Shown here piece by piece: positions 25,080-33,717 of a stretch of 39,880 nucleotides of DNA. The notes beneath the pieces were generated by a model. It saw only the letters and a list, made by a program, of their open reading frames with translations. It ran no database searches and was not told the DNA's origin. The position numbers and the translations under genes were made by a program. The DNA is from Bacteroidales bacterium (GTDB lineage: Bacteria > Bacteroidota > Bacteroidia > Bacteroidales > F082): the NCBI GenBank assembly GCA_017645245.1, contig JAGCPG010000122.1, positions 1-39,880 of the forward strand, written 5' to 3'. Every line of letters starts with the position of its first letter. Position 1 is the first letter of the stretch.

Positions 25080-28000
25080 ATGAAGCATCTACACCAACTC
25101 CTTCTCGCTTTGATCCTGCTTTCGGGACTCACCATGACCGCTCAAACCGAATACCGATTCAACAGTAAACAAAACGGTTTCAGCGTCAGCAGCAAGTCGA
25201 ACTCGACGATCAACATCGACTACAACGTCAACGCTGTCACCATCGAGGAATCCAGCCGCGAAGGCCTGGACGGCCAATTCATCACCCTGTCGGGCATCTT
25301 TATCCCCAACCAGGCCGGAGCGCCCGACCTGCCCAGCAGTAGCGCTTTCGTCGCCATCCCCAACGGCGCCCAGCCTTCCATTCAGCTGGTCTCGTCGAAA
25401 ACCAAGGTGATCGAGAATGTGGACCTCATCCCCGCTCCTATCCCCCAGTTGGACAATGACGACTCACAGGCCATCTATGAGAAAGACATGGACATCTACG
25501 GCTGTAACGCCTATTATCCAGCCACACCCTATCAAATTTCAGAAGTGATGACGGTGAGAGGCGTCGAGATGGTCGAAGTGGGCGTGATGCCTTTCCAATA
25601 CAATCCTGTCACCAAGGAATTGATTGTGTATAGCGACATGGAACTAGAACTTGACGTGGAAGGTGGCAACGGTACCTACGGCGACATCCGTTACCGCACC
25701 CCCGAGTGGGACCAAATCCTTAGCGACATGCTCCTCAACCGTGAAGTCCTTCCAGAAGTGGATTACGGCGAGAGACGGCGTAAGCACTACGAAAATCGCG
25801 AGACAGGCTGCGAATACATAATCATCACTCCCGACAATGAAGATTTCATTCAATTAGCCGACAGCATCAAAAAGTTCAGGACCGAGCAAGGCATTCCCAC
25901 CGAAATCTTTACCGTTTCGCAATGCGGTGGCAACGACCAAACTGCCATTAGGAATTTCATCCGCAATGCCTACAACACTTGGGACATGCCTCCTGCGGCT
26001 GTGCTTTTCTTAGGCGACCACAACACCGATGGCACCCAAGGCATCGTGTCCTACACCATGAACAACCATCCAGGTGGCAATGGCTACAACCCCTATATCT
26101 CCGATCATATCTATTCTGTGATGGGCAACAACCACATGCCCCAAATCATCTTAGGCCGTATCACGGGACGCAACTACGACGAGATGTACCACATGATCAA
26201 AAAAGACCTCGACTATGAGCGTCAGCCTCCCACCGACCCCTACTTCTACGACCACCCCATCACTGCCATGGGTTTCCAATTGGAACGCTGGTTCCAGCTT
26301 TGCTCGGAGGTAGTGAACGGTTTCTGGGAACTTGAGCTCGGCAAGCATCCTGTCCGCCAAAACGCCATTTACCAAGGCACACCGGGCAGCCGTTGGTCGA
26401 CTTACGAACACACCAACGAAGTGCTTGGCTATTTTGGACCTTCAGGTTGCGGCTATATCCCACAGACCATGTCGCACCTCACCGACTGGAGTGCCACGGG
26501 CAACTCGGTAAACGAGGCCATCAATAAAGGTTCCTTCATCATCCAGCACCGCGACCATGGCGCAGAAGAGCTTTGGGGCGAACCTTCCTATAGTATCGGC
26601 AATATCAATAGGCTGACAAACACGAACCTCACCTACGTCATGTCGAACAATTGCCTCACTGGTAGGTTCAACTATGGTGGTGTCAATGGAGAGTGTTTCG
26701 CTGAGGCGTTCCACCGTCACCAATACGGTGCCTTGGGACTCATCGCCGCCACCGAGGTTTCCTATTCCTTCGTCAACGACATCTACGTTTGGGGCGTCTA
26801 CGACAACATGTGGCCGAACTTCATGCCTACCTACGGCACACAGCATGCAACCAACTTCGTCCACCCCGCCTTCGGCAATGCCGCTGGAAAATACTTCCTC
26901 AGACAATCTTCATGGACCGACGACTATGTCAAGGAAATCACCTATTACCTGTTCCATCAACATGGTGACACCTACATGAAGCTTTACACCGAAGTCCCGC
27001 AGGAGCTTGAAGTGACCATGCTGCCCATCCTCCCCGCTGGAAGCGACCAATACACGGTGAAGGCTGACGAAGGCGCCACCATCTGCCTGACCGCTAATGG
27101 ACAAGTCATCGGTTTCGACATCGCCACCGGCGACACGCAACAAATCAACGTCACGCCGCAAGAGATAGGCACTACCGTGAAACTCACCATCACCAAACAG
27201 GACTACTACCGTTATGAGCATCTCATCAAGACCATTTCGGCAGAAGACCCCTATCTCATCTTCAATGCCATCGAGATCAACGATGAAGAAGGCAATGGCA
27301 ACCAAGCGCCCGACTACAACGAGACCTGCAAGCTCAACATCAGCCTTCACAATGTAGGCTTCACCGATATCGACAACGTCCAGGCTACGCTCTCATGCCA
27401 GCATCCCAAGGTTCAGATCATGGGGAACGAAGCCAACTTTGGAACCATTCATGTTGGCGAAACGCCGATGGTCGACAATGCCTTCAAGATCCATTTCGAT
27501 GAATCGCTTGACGATGGCGAAACCGTCCGCCTGTTCCTGGACATGGGCAACTGCAGCCATGTGTATCGCGACAGCATCGACCTGAAAATCAATGCGCCGG
27601 TACTCAGTTGCACCAACGTCAGCTTCAGCGACCTCGACGGGGAACCCACTGATCGTTTCATCAGAGGCGAATCTACCTTGATGACCTTCGAGCTCACCAA
27701 TTTAGGCCACAGCAAATCGCTCGACCTGACCAACATCTTGTCCGTCCATGCCCCATTCCTCGACATCCCCGAGAACAGCTTCACCCTTGACGCCCTCGAG
27801 GCTGATGAGTCCGCCCAAGTTACCTTCCAAGTCAACCTCCACGACGACGCGCCCAAAGGGAACATCCTCAGCTATGCCCTTGACGGCCAAAGCGGCGTCA
27901 GGACCATCCATTATGAAGACAACGTTTCGCTGGGATACGCCATGGAGGATTTCGAAGACGAGGAACTGAACCCCAATATGGAATGGAGCCTAGGCTCAGG

Positions 28001-29165
28001 CAGCAAGAAATGGCACATCGTTGAAGACCCAACAGCCACCGAAGGCCACTGCATGAGGTCTCCCTCGCTCAACGACAACGGCGTGGCAAAACTGATGATT
28101 GGCGTGAATTGCTCCATTCCCGAGACTTTCTCGTTCAACCATAAGACCTCGACCGAAGAGGGCGACCAACTGCAAGTCATCATCAACTCCAACTTGGTTG
28201 CAACCTATAGTGGCGAGACGGATTGGGAACAATCCACCTTCGACCTCAAGGAGGGCCAAAACCTGATCAACTTTACCTTCAAGAAGAACGCTCAGGACAG
28301 TGGCGGTGAGGACTGCGTTATGATCGACCACCTGCTGTTCCCGCCCACGGCGGATCTCTTCGTGTTTGCCGGCGACAACACCGGCTTCTGCCCCAACGGT
28401 CCAATCACACCCAACAGCTGCGTGCTGAACCAGTATAATATCCGTTGGAGCACCAGCGGCGACGGCACTTTCGATGATCCAAACTTGGAACAGCCGACCT
28501 ACACCCCCGGTGCCAACGACATCGTTTCCGGCCATGTGGTGCTCAGCCTAACTGCTACCTCAAGCTTGAACTTCACACAGGAAACCGTTAGCCTTGAACT
28601 GACGGAATTGGAGGATCTTTCGGGAATCATCCCAGAGAAACCCATCGGTGACACCGAGGTAGATCTTCGGGTGGTGAGCCAAACCAGCTACCGCTCCAAC
28701 CTTGACCAAACCAACGATTACCAATGGACGTTGTCGCCTGAAAACGCAGGAGAAATCCTTCCCGATGGCAACCAAACCACCATTGCCTGGAACAGCGCGT
28801 TCAGAGGCAACGCCACCTTAAGCTATCGCGTCGGCAATGATTGCGATTACAGTGAGGCATCGACACCTTTGGACATCCTTGTAACGAATTCCACCTCAGT
28901 GGGTGAAATCAGCGGCAACGACATTCAGGTCTACCCCAACCCGACCCATGGCGTGCTCCATATCAAGGCCGACAACATCCCATCGGGTGAGGTCGTCATC
29001 CGCCTGATCGACGGCTTGGGCAGGATCGTGTTCATGGAAGAAAGATCCCTCAATGGCGATGTTTTGGAAGAGCACATCAACACCGCAAATCTCCGCAACG
29101 GGCTTTACGATCTCCAAATCATTTACGAGGGCCAAGCCTTCAACACGAGGGTCATCGTGCACTAA
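25080..29165 (+). CDS. T9SS-secreted C25 (gingipain-family) cysteine protease
   Basis: A 1361-residue secreted protease. A signal peptide (ending MTAQ, about 22) is followed by a C25-type propeptide (about 25-235; VSSKTKVIENVDLIPAPIPQ, MPFQYNPVTKELIVYSDMEL), then the caspase-like C25 catalytic domain (about 240-600) with YIIITPDNEDF, VLFLGDHNTDGTQG, the catalytic His493 in HRDHGAEELWGEP and the catalytic Cys525 in SNNCLTGRF. After it come immunoglobulin-like domains, a jelly-roll segment (about 955-1095; EDFEDEELNPNMEW), another sandwich domain and a type-A sorting domain with VYPNPTHG (about 1277-1361). It should be exported by Sec, moved through T9SS and kept on the surface. The specificity cannot be read from sequence. 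The DH before the catalytic glycine differs from the GHG of gingipains. Confidence 0.93.
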   Translation: MKHLHQLLLALILLSGLTMTAQTEYRFNSKQNGFSVSSKSNSTINIDYNVNAVTIEESSREGLDGQFITLSGIFIPNQAGAPDLPSSSAFVAIPNGAQPSIQLVSSKTKVIENVDLIPAPIPQLDNDDSQAIYEKDMDIYGCNAYYPATPYQISEVMTVRGVEMVEVGVMPFQYNPVTKELIVYSDMELELDVEGGNGTYGDIRYRTPEWDQILSDMLLNREVLPEVDYGERRRKHYENRETGCEYIIITPDNEDFIQLADSIKKFRTEQGIPTEIFTVSQCGGNDQTAIRNFIRNAYNTWDMPPAAVLFLGDHNTDGTQGIVSYTMNNHPGGNGYNPYISDHIYSVMGNNHMPQIILGRITGRNYDEMYHMIKKDLDYERQPPTDPYFYDHPITAMGFQLERWFQLCSEVVNGFWELELGKHPVRQNAIYQGTPGSRWSTYEHTNEVLGYFGPSGCGYIPQTMSHLTDWSATGNSVNEAINKGSFIIQHRDHGAEELWGEPSYSIGNINRLTNTNLTYVMSNNCLTGRFNYGGVNGECFAEAFHRHQYGALGLIAATEVSYSFVNDIYVWGVYDNMWPNFMPTYGTQHATNFVHPAFGNAAGKYFLRQSSWTDDYVKEITYYLFHQHGDTYMKLYTEVPQELEVTMLPILPAGSDQYTVKADEGATICLTANGQVIGFDIATGDTQQINVTPQEIGTTVKLTITKQDYYRYEHLIKTISAEDPYLIFNAIEINDEEGNGNQAPDYNETCKLNISLHNVGFTDIDNVQATLSCQHPKVQIMGNEANFGTIHVGETPMVDNAFKIHFDESLDDGETVRLFLDMGNCSHVYRDSIDLKINAPVLSCTNVSFSDLDGEPTDRFIRGESTLMTFELTNLGHSKSLDLTNILSVHAPFLDIPENSFTLDALEADESAQVTFQVNLHDDAPKGNILSYALDGQSGVRTIHYEDNVSLGYAMEDFEDEELNPNMEWSLGSGSKKWHIVEDPTATEGHCMRSPSLNDNGVAKLMIGVNCSIPETFSFNHKTSTEEGDQLQVIINSNLVATYSGETDWEQSTFDLKEGQNLINFTFKKNAQDSGGEDCVMIDHLLFPPTADLFVFAGDNTGFCPNGPITPNSCVLNQYNIRWSTSGDGTFDDPNLEQPTYTPGANDIVSGHVVLSLTATSSLNFTQETVSLELTELEDLSGIIPEKPIGDTEVDLRVVSQTSYRSNLDQTNDYQWTLSPENAGEILPDGNQTTIAWNSAFRGNATLSYRVGNDCDYSEASTPLDILVTNSTSVGEISGNDIQVYPNPTHGVLHIKADNIPSGEVVIRLIDGLGRIVFMEERSLNGDVLEEHINTANLRNGLYDLQIIYEGQAFNTRVIVH

Positions 29166-29177
29166 AAACCGCGTTTT

Positions 29178-29293
29178 GGGACTAACGGTTTATCCCTAAA
29201 AGTTTTATTTTTGTCCCAATCGCATTGATTTTTATCCCAAAAACAGGCTGTTTTATCCCAAAACAGCCTGTTTTTGTCACAAACGGGTGGGAT
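29178..29293 (+). repeat. 21-bp-periodic RTCCC array with self-complementary spacers
   Basis: The pentamer ATCCC or GTCCC (last copy GTCAC) begins at 29192, 29213, 29234, 29255 and 29276, exactly 21 bp apart. Each 16-bp spacer starts A-rich, ends T-rich and is largely self-complementary (for example AAAACAG-G-CTGTTTT at 29240-29254). Inverted copies of the pentamer flank the array (GGGAC at 29178, GGGAT at 29289). It occupies the gap between the C25 protease stop and the acyl-CoA synthetase promoter. Confidence 0.85.
29239..29275 (+). terminator. 16-bp perfect hairpin formed by two array units
   Basis: The spacers of units 3 and 4 are inverted copies of each other: 29239-29254 pairs with 29260-29275 over 16 bp around an ATCCC loop, and a T-rich tail follows. 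It could terminate transcription of the C25 gene. Since it is built from array units, it may equally be a by-product of the array. Confidence 0.55.
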
Positions 29294-29329
29294 AAATAAC
29301 ATTTGTTATTTTAAAAATAATAGGCGCCG

Positions 29330-29337
29330 TAACTTTG
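29330..29337 (+). promoter_or_regulatory. Promoter -7 element of the acyl-CoA synthetase gene
   Basis: TAACTTTG fits TAnnTTTG and lies 29 nt before the ATG at 29367. TTTG at 29302-29305 is 24 nt upstream, longer than the usual spacing. Confidence 0.55.
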
Positions 29338-29366
29338 CACATCATTTCAAAAACAACAAGTACGAC

Positions 29367-31139
29367 ATGTGTAAAGAAACAAGAATTTTTGACATCCTCA
29401 CGGTTTACACCGAAAAATGGCCCGACCAACAAGTGGCTTTGGCCAAGAAAGAAAACGGAACTTGGAGGAAATACAGTCCCAAGGAATATCAGGAGATCAC
29501 CCGCAAGGTGGCCTACGCCTTGATCGAGCTCGGCATTGAGCCCAAGGAAAAGGTGGCCATCATCAGCGGCAACCGCCCCGAATGGAACATATTGGACATG
29601 GCCATCACCATGATCGGCGCCATTGACGTGCCCATCTACCCCACCATCAGCAAGGAAGACTACCGTTACATCCTTGACAACTGCGACGCCAAGATGGTGA
29701 TCCTTGAAGGCGTGGCCGTGATGAACAAGGTGGAGGAGGTGCGCAACGACATCCCCAAGCTGCAACTCCTCTATACTTTCCAAGACCGTCAGAAATACCC
29801 CTACTTCGCACAGTTGGTTGAATTGGGCGAGCAGCATCCCCACGAGGAAGAGCTACAGCAGCGCATGGACGCCGTCAGGCCCGAGCACTGCGCCACCATC
29901 CTCTACACCTCAGGCACCACTGGAACGCCCAAGGGCGTGATGCTCTCGCACAGCAATATCATGCACCAGATCTACGGCATCCAGCATACGCCTGCAAAGT
30001 GGTCGAAGACCGCCTTCAGCTACCTGCCCATCTGCCACGCCTACGAGCGTTTGTTGGTCTACATGTACCAATACCTCGGCATGTCGGTCTACTACGCGGA
30101 GAGCCTGGCTACCATCGGTTCCGACATGAAGGAAGTTCATCCGTCCATGATGACCGCCGTGCCGCGTGTCCTGGAAAAGGTCCACGAAAAAGTGATCCAA
30201 GGCGGCGAGAAGCAGAAAGGCATCAAGAAGAAGATCTTCAGATGGGCTGTCCATCTGGCCGAGCGTTACAAGATTGAAGACAACAAGCGCACCTGGTGGT
30301 ACAACTGCAAGCTGAAAGTTGCCGACAAGCTGGTATATTCAGCCATCCGTTCCAATCTGGGCGCAGAGCATTTTGACATCGTGGTGTCGGGTGCTGCCAG
30401 CATCTCACAGAAGGTGGCTTCGTTCTTCTCAGCCATCGGGATGCCCGTGTACGAGGGCTACGGCATGACTGAAACCTCACCTGTCATCGCGGTGAGCAAC
30501 AACCTCCCCCACGGACGCGAGGTTGGCAGTGTCGGTCAGGCACTCCCGGGCGTGGAGATCAAGATCGCTCCCAACGGCGAGCTCTGCTGCCGCGGTCACA
30601 ACGTGATGATGGGCTATTACAAAAATCCTGAGCTCACCAAGGAGATCATCGATCCAGAAGGTTGGTTGCACACTGGCGACCTCGGCCACGTCAATGAATA
30701 CGGCCAAGTGTTCATCACCGGCCGCTTGAAGAGCCTATTCAAGACTTCCATGGGAAAATACGTAAACCCACAGGTCATTGAGGACAAGTTCGTCGAGAGC
30801 AATTACATCGAGAACATGGTGGTATTCGGCGAAGGCCAGAAATACGCCGCAGCCGTCATCCTGCCTGATTTCGCCAGCCTCAAGGAATGGTGCAAGCAAC
30901 AGCAGATTCCCTATTCCAATCCTGCTGACATCATCAAATCGAAGGAAGTCAAGGATCTCTTTAACCAAGAAGTCCAGAAATACAACAAGTTCTTCGGTGA
31001 GACCGAGCAGATCAAGCGTTTCACGCTGGTTGCCGACGAATGGAACTCAGGCAACGGCATCCTGACCCCCACCCTGAAGGTGCGTCGCAAGATTGTAGGC
31101 GAAAAATATAAGAAACTGATTGACGAGATGTTCAATTAA
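29367..31139 (+). CDS. Long-chain fatty acid--CoA ligase (AMP-forming)
   Basis: A 590-residue member of the acyl/aryl-CoA synthetase (ANL) superfamily that activates fatty acids to acyl-AMP and then acyl-CoA. Visible motifs: the phosphate-binding YTSGTTGTPKGVMLSHSN (A3), the YGMTETSPV (A5) motif, WLHTGDLG (A7) and a C-terminal TLKVRRKIV with the conserved region before the A10 lysine. It is closest to the FadD15/FAA1 type, with an N-terminal segment ILTVYTEKWPDQQVALAKKENGTWRKYS. It has no membrane segment. The ATG at 29367 follows the promoter; 31 codons further upstream the frame is open but lies across the 21-bp array. The stop is followed closely by a promoter for gcvT. Confidence 0.93.
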   Translation: MCKETRIFDILTVYTEKWPDQQVALAKKENGTWRKYSPKEYQEITRKVAYALIELGIEPKEKVAIISGNRPEWNILDMAITMIGAIDVPIYPTISKEDYRYILDNCDAKMVILEGVAVMNKVEEVRNDIPKLQLLYTFQDRQKYPYFAQLVELGEQHPHEEELQQRMDAVRPEHCATILYTSGTTGTPKGVMLSHSNIMHQIYGIQHTPAKWSKTAFSYLPICHAYERLLVYMYQYLGMSVYYAESLATIGSDMKEVHPSMMTAVPRVLEKVHEKVIQGGEKQKGIKKKIFRWAVHLAERYKIEDNKRTWWYNCKLKVADKLVYSAIRSNLGAEHFDIVVSGAASISQKVASFFSAIGMPVYEGYGMTETSPVIAVSNNLPHGREVGSVGQALPGVEIKIAPNGELCCRGHNVMMGYYKNPELTKEIIDPEGWLHTGDLGHVNEYGQVFITGRLKSLFKTSMGKYVNPQVIEDKFVESNYIENMVVFGEGQKYAAAVILPDFASLKEWCKQQQIPYSNPADIIKSKEVKDLFNQEVQKYNKFFGETEQIKRFTLVADEWNSGNGILTPTLKVRRKIVGEKYKKLIDEMFN

Positions 31140-31150
31140 CAATTTTTTCC

Positions 31151-31158
31151 TACTTTTG
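31151..31158 (+). promoter_or_regulatory. Promoter -7 element of gcvT
   Basis: TACTTTTG lies only 12 nt after the acyl-CoA synthetase stop and 29 nt before the gcvT ATG. Confidence 0.55.
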
Positions 31159-31187
31159 CGCTGTTAAAATCCAATTCAGATAAAACT

Positions 31188-32303
31188 ATGGAAAATACAG
31201 AATTAAAAAAGACCCCTTACAACCAGATCCATCACGATTTGGGTGCCAAGATGGCTGAATTTGCCGGTTACGACATGCCGATCCAATACACCGGCCTCGT
31301 CGAAGAACACAACAACGTCCGCAACAACGTCGGCGTATTCGACGTGAGTCACATGGGCGAGTTCCGCGCCAAAGGCCCGATGGCCAAGCAGTTCATGCAG
31401 TACTGCACCGTGAACGACGTCGCCGCCTTGAGCGACGGCAAGGTGCAATACACCTGCCTGCCGAACGGCAAGGGCGGCATCGTTGACGACATGCTCGTCT
31501 ACCGCATTGCCGACGACCATTACTTCATGGTGCCCAACGCTGCCAATATCGACAAGGACTGGAACTGGATGAGTCAGATCGCCGAGAAGTTCGGCATGAA
31601 GCTCGGTGAAGAGTTCATGAACGAGAGCGAGCAGTGGGCTCAGCTCGCCGTGCAGGGTCCCAACGCCCTGAAGGCTATGCAGAAACTCACCAGCGCCAAC
31701 GTCGTTGACATGGAATACTACACCTTCCAGATCATCACCTTCGCTGGCGTCGACAACGTGATCTTCTCCACCACCGGTTACACCGGTGCAGGCGGCTGCG
31801 AGATCTACATCCCCGTCGCCCACGCCAAGAAGGTTTGGGACGCCGTGTTTGAGGCTGGCAAGGAGTTCGGCATCATGCCCGCAGGTCTGGGCTGCCGCGA
31901 CACCCTCCGTCTGGAGAAGGGCTTCTGCCTCTACGGCCACGAGATCGACGACACCATCAGCCCCATCGAGGCTGGTCTTGGCTGGATCACCAAGTTCGTG
32001 GATGGCAACGACTTCCTCAACCGTGAGATCTTCGCCGCCCAGAAGGCCAATGGCGTGAGCCAGAAGATCGTCGGCTTCGAGATGATCGACAGAGGCATCC
32101 CGCGCAACGGCTACGAGGTTTGCGACGCCGAAGGCAACGTGATCGGCATGGTCCGTTCGGGCAGCCCGTCACCCTCGACCGGCAAGAACATCGGCACCGC
32201 CTTGGTGCAGAAGGCCTTCAGCAAGAAGGACACCGAGATCTACATCAAGATCCGCAACAAGCTCATCAAGGCCATCGTGGTCAAGATGCCATTCCTGGCT
32301 TGA
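31188..32303 (+). CDS. gcvT: Aminomethyltransferase, glycine cleavage system T protein
   Basis: A 371-residue T protein that transfers the methylene group from aminomethylated lipoyl-H protein to tetrahydrofolate and releases ammonia. Family features: MPIQYTGLVEEHNNVRNNVGVFDVSHMGE near the N-terminus, GKGGIVDDMLVYR with the catalytic Asp, TGYTGAGGCEIY and the C-terminal KNIGTALV. Length is normal. gcvH and gcvP are not nearby, so the complex is encoded at several loci. The stop codon shares one base with the start of the rhomboid gene (TGATG), so the two are co-translated. The product supplies the same one-carbon pool as FtcD. Confidence 0.97.
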   Translation: MENTELKKTPYNQIHHDLGAKMAEFAGYDMPIQYTGLVEEHNNVRNNVGVFDVSHMGEFRAKGPMAKQFMQYCTVNDVAALSDGKVQYTCLPNGKGGIVDDMLVYRIADDHYFMVPNAANIDKDWNWMSQIAEKFGMKLGEEFMNESEQWAQLAVQGPNALKAMQKLTSANVVDMEYYTFQIITFAGVDNVIFSTTGYTGAGGCEIYIPVAHAKKVWDAVFEAGKEFGIMPAGLGCRDTLRLEKGFCLYGHEIDDTISPIEAGLGWITKFVDGNDFLNREIFAAQKANGVSQKIVGFEMIDRGIPRNGYEVCDAEGNVIGMVRSGSPSPSTGKNIGTALVQKAFSKKDTEIYIKIRNKLIKAIVVKMPFLA

Positions 32304-33004
32304 TGAAAGAAAACAACGACCGAAAAAAGTTTTTCGGCAGTCTAGCCATCCCGGCCTTATTGGTAACCCTAATGTTGGTTGTCAAGGTGGCCGAGATGGC
32401 TTTTTCTATGGATTTCTCTCCATGGGGCATCACGCCACATACCATAAAAGGGCTGTGGGGTGTTCTTACGTTGCCATTTCTGCACGGCAGCTGGGAGCAC
32501 CTGCTGACCAACATCGTTCCCGTGCTCGTGCTAGGCACCGCCTTGTATTACTGCTATCCCACCCTCGCCAACCCCGTCATGCTGATCACCTGGATCGCCA
32601 GCGGCCTGCTCACTTGGTGCATCGGCAACCCAGGCTCCACCCACGTGGGCGCTAGCGCCCTCATCTACGGGCTTAACCTTTTCCTCATCGTGAGCGGCTT
32701 CATCCGTGGCAACCGACAACTGATCGTCATCTCCCTCATCATGGTGTTCCTTTACGGCGGCTTCATCTGGGGCATGATTCCTGCCTTGGCCAAACCACAG
32801 AACATCTCCTGGGAAGGCCATCTCAGCGGCGCCATCGTAGGCATCGCGTTGGCGCTGATACTTCGCAAGAAAGGTCCGCAAAAAGAGGTGCATCACTGGG
32901 ACGACGAAGACTCAGACGATGACACCGATGACGAAAAGCCCTACTGGGATGTGCCCACCCCAAGCGACGAAGACCTAAAAGTGGAATACCGGTTCAGGCG
33001 TTAA
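32303..33004 (+). CDS. Rhomboid-family intramembrane serine protease
   Basis: A 233-residue membrane protein with about six hydrophobic segments. Rhomboid signatures: HGSWEHLLTN (His66 and Asn70, the oxyanion side), GAS118AL with the catalytic serine in the place of the usual GxSG, and EGHLSG with catalytic His173. It cleaves other membrane proteins; substrates are unknown. The last 45 residues form a very acidic, hydrophilic tail (DDEDSDDDTDDE) predicted to lie in the cytoplasm. The start at 32303 overlaps the gcvT stop by one base; an open frame further upstream lies inside gcvT and is not used. The gene ends tail to tail with the SGNH gene, the stop codons overlapping by 4 nt. Confidence 0.9.
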   Translation: MKENNDRKKFFGSLAIPALLVTLMLVVKVAEMAFSMDFSPWGITPHTIKGLWGVLTLPFLHGSWEHLLTNIVPVLVLGTALYYCYPTLANPVMLITWIASGLLTWCIGNPGSTHVGASALIYGLNLFLIVSGFIRGNRQLIVISLIMVFLYGGFIWGMIPALAKPQNISWEGHLSGAIVGIALALILRKKGPQKEVHHWDDEDSDDDTDDEKPYWDVPTPSDEDLKVEYRFRR

Positions 33005-33717
33005 TCAAAGACTACCGCCTTCAGCACCTGACGAAAGATGTCATTCTGCCCATCTACATCAGGGTGCCATAAATCCTTGTGAACATTGTAGAGATCAATG
33101 TATTTCACACGGTAATGGTTGGCCAATAGATGCATCGACTCGATAAAGGCATCCTTGACCTCCTCATCGATACCGCCTGAGACGAGATCCATGTCAATCA
33201 TGAGATACAGCCGAGAGTGTGGATAGCTTGTCTTCAGGTTCTCCAAAAGGTAGGCCAGCGCAGGTCGGAAGGTGCAGAGCTGCTCCTCGGTCCAGTCAGA
33301 GTACACAAAATCGCCCAACGGCGCTTGATAGGCAGCGTCGTTGGTGCCTCCGAAAACAAAAATCACATCAGGATTGCCCAAGTCGTCCATGCGACGGATG
33401 AATGAATGTAAACCGTATTGATCGGCATAGTTTAGGTTACAGATCATTGCGCCTGAATAAGAGTTGTTTCGTTCCAATTTCCAGCCTGTTCCTTCAGCCA
33501 GCTTGTACCACCACATGTATTCCGGTTGGGTCACTCCGATTTCAGGATAATGCGGATAATAGGCATTGGTTTCGGGATAGACATAACCTTCAAAGGCCGA
33601 ATAGCTGTCGCCAAGTACCGAGAAACGCACTTCCATTTCCAGCGGTTCCTTGCCACAGGATGCCAGTAGAGCAGTCAACAAAGCCATCAAAAAGAAAAAT
33701 CGTGGTCTCATAGTCAT
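33001..33717 (-). CDS. SGNH/GDSL-family esterase lipoprotein
   Basis: A 238-residue lipoprotein (lipobox LLASC, Cys21) with an SGNH hydrolase fold. Block I is GDSY with Ser38 as nucleophile, a later FGGTND gives the oxyanion Gly/Asn, and the C-terminal DLWHPD gives the catalytic Asp and His. Such enzymes deacylate lipids or remove acetyl groups from glycans; the substrate is not evident. The start is either 33717 or the Met two codons later. The upstream gene's stop is directly adjacent, and the 3' end overlaps the rhomboid stop. It is the last gene of a three-gene envelope operon. Confidence 0.85.
   Translation of the reverse strand: MTMRPRFFFLMALLTALLASCGKEPLEMEVRFSVLGDSYSAFEGYVYPETNAYYPHYPEIGVTQPEYMWWYKLAEGTGWKLERNNSYSGAMICNLNYADQYGLHSFIRRMDDLGNPDVIFVFGGTNDAAYQAPLGDFVYSDWTEEQLCTFRPALAYLLENLKTSYPHSRLYLMIDMDLVSGGIDEEVKDAFIESMHLLANHYRVKYIDLYNVHKDLWHPDVDGQNDIFRQVLKAVVFD

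Noticed and set aside
29274..29366. N-terminal extension of the acyl-CoA synthetase
   Set aside because: It lies across the 21-bp array and the promoter and has no resemblance to the family.
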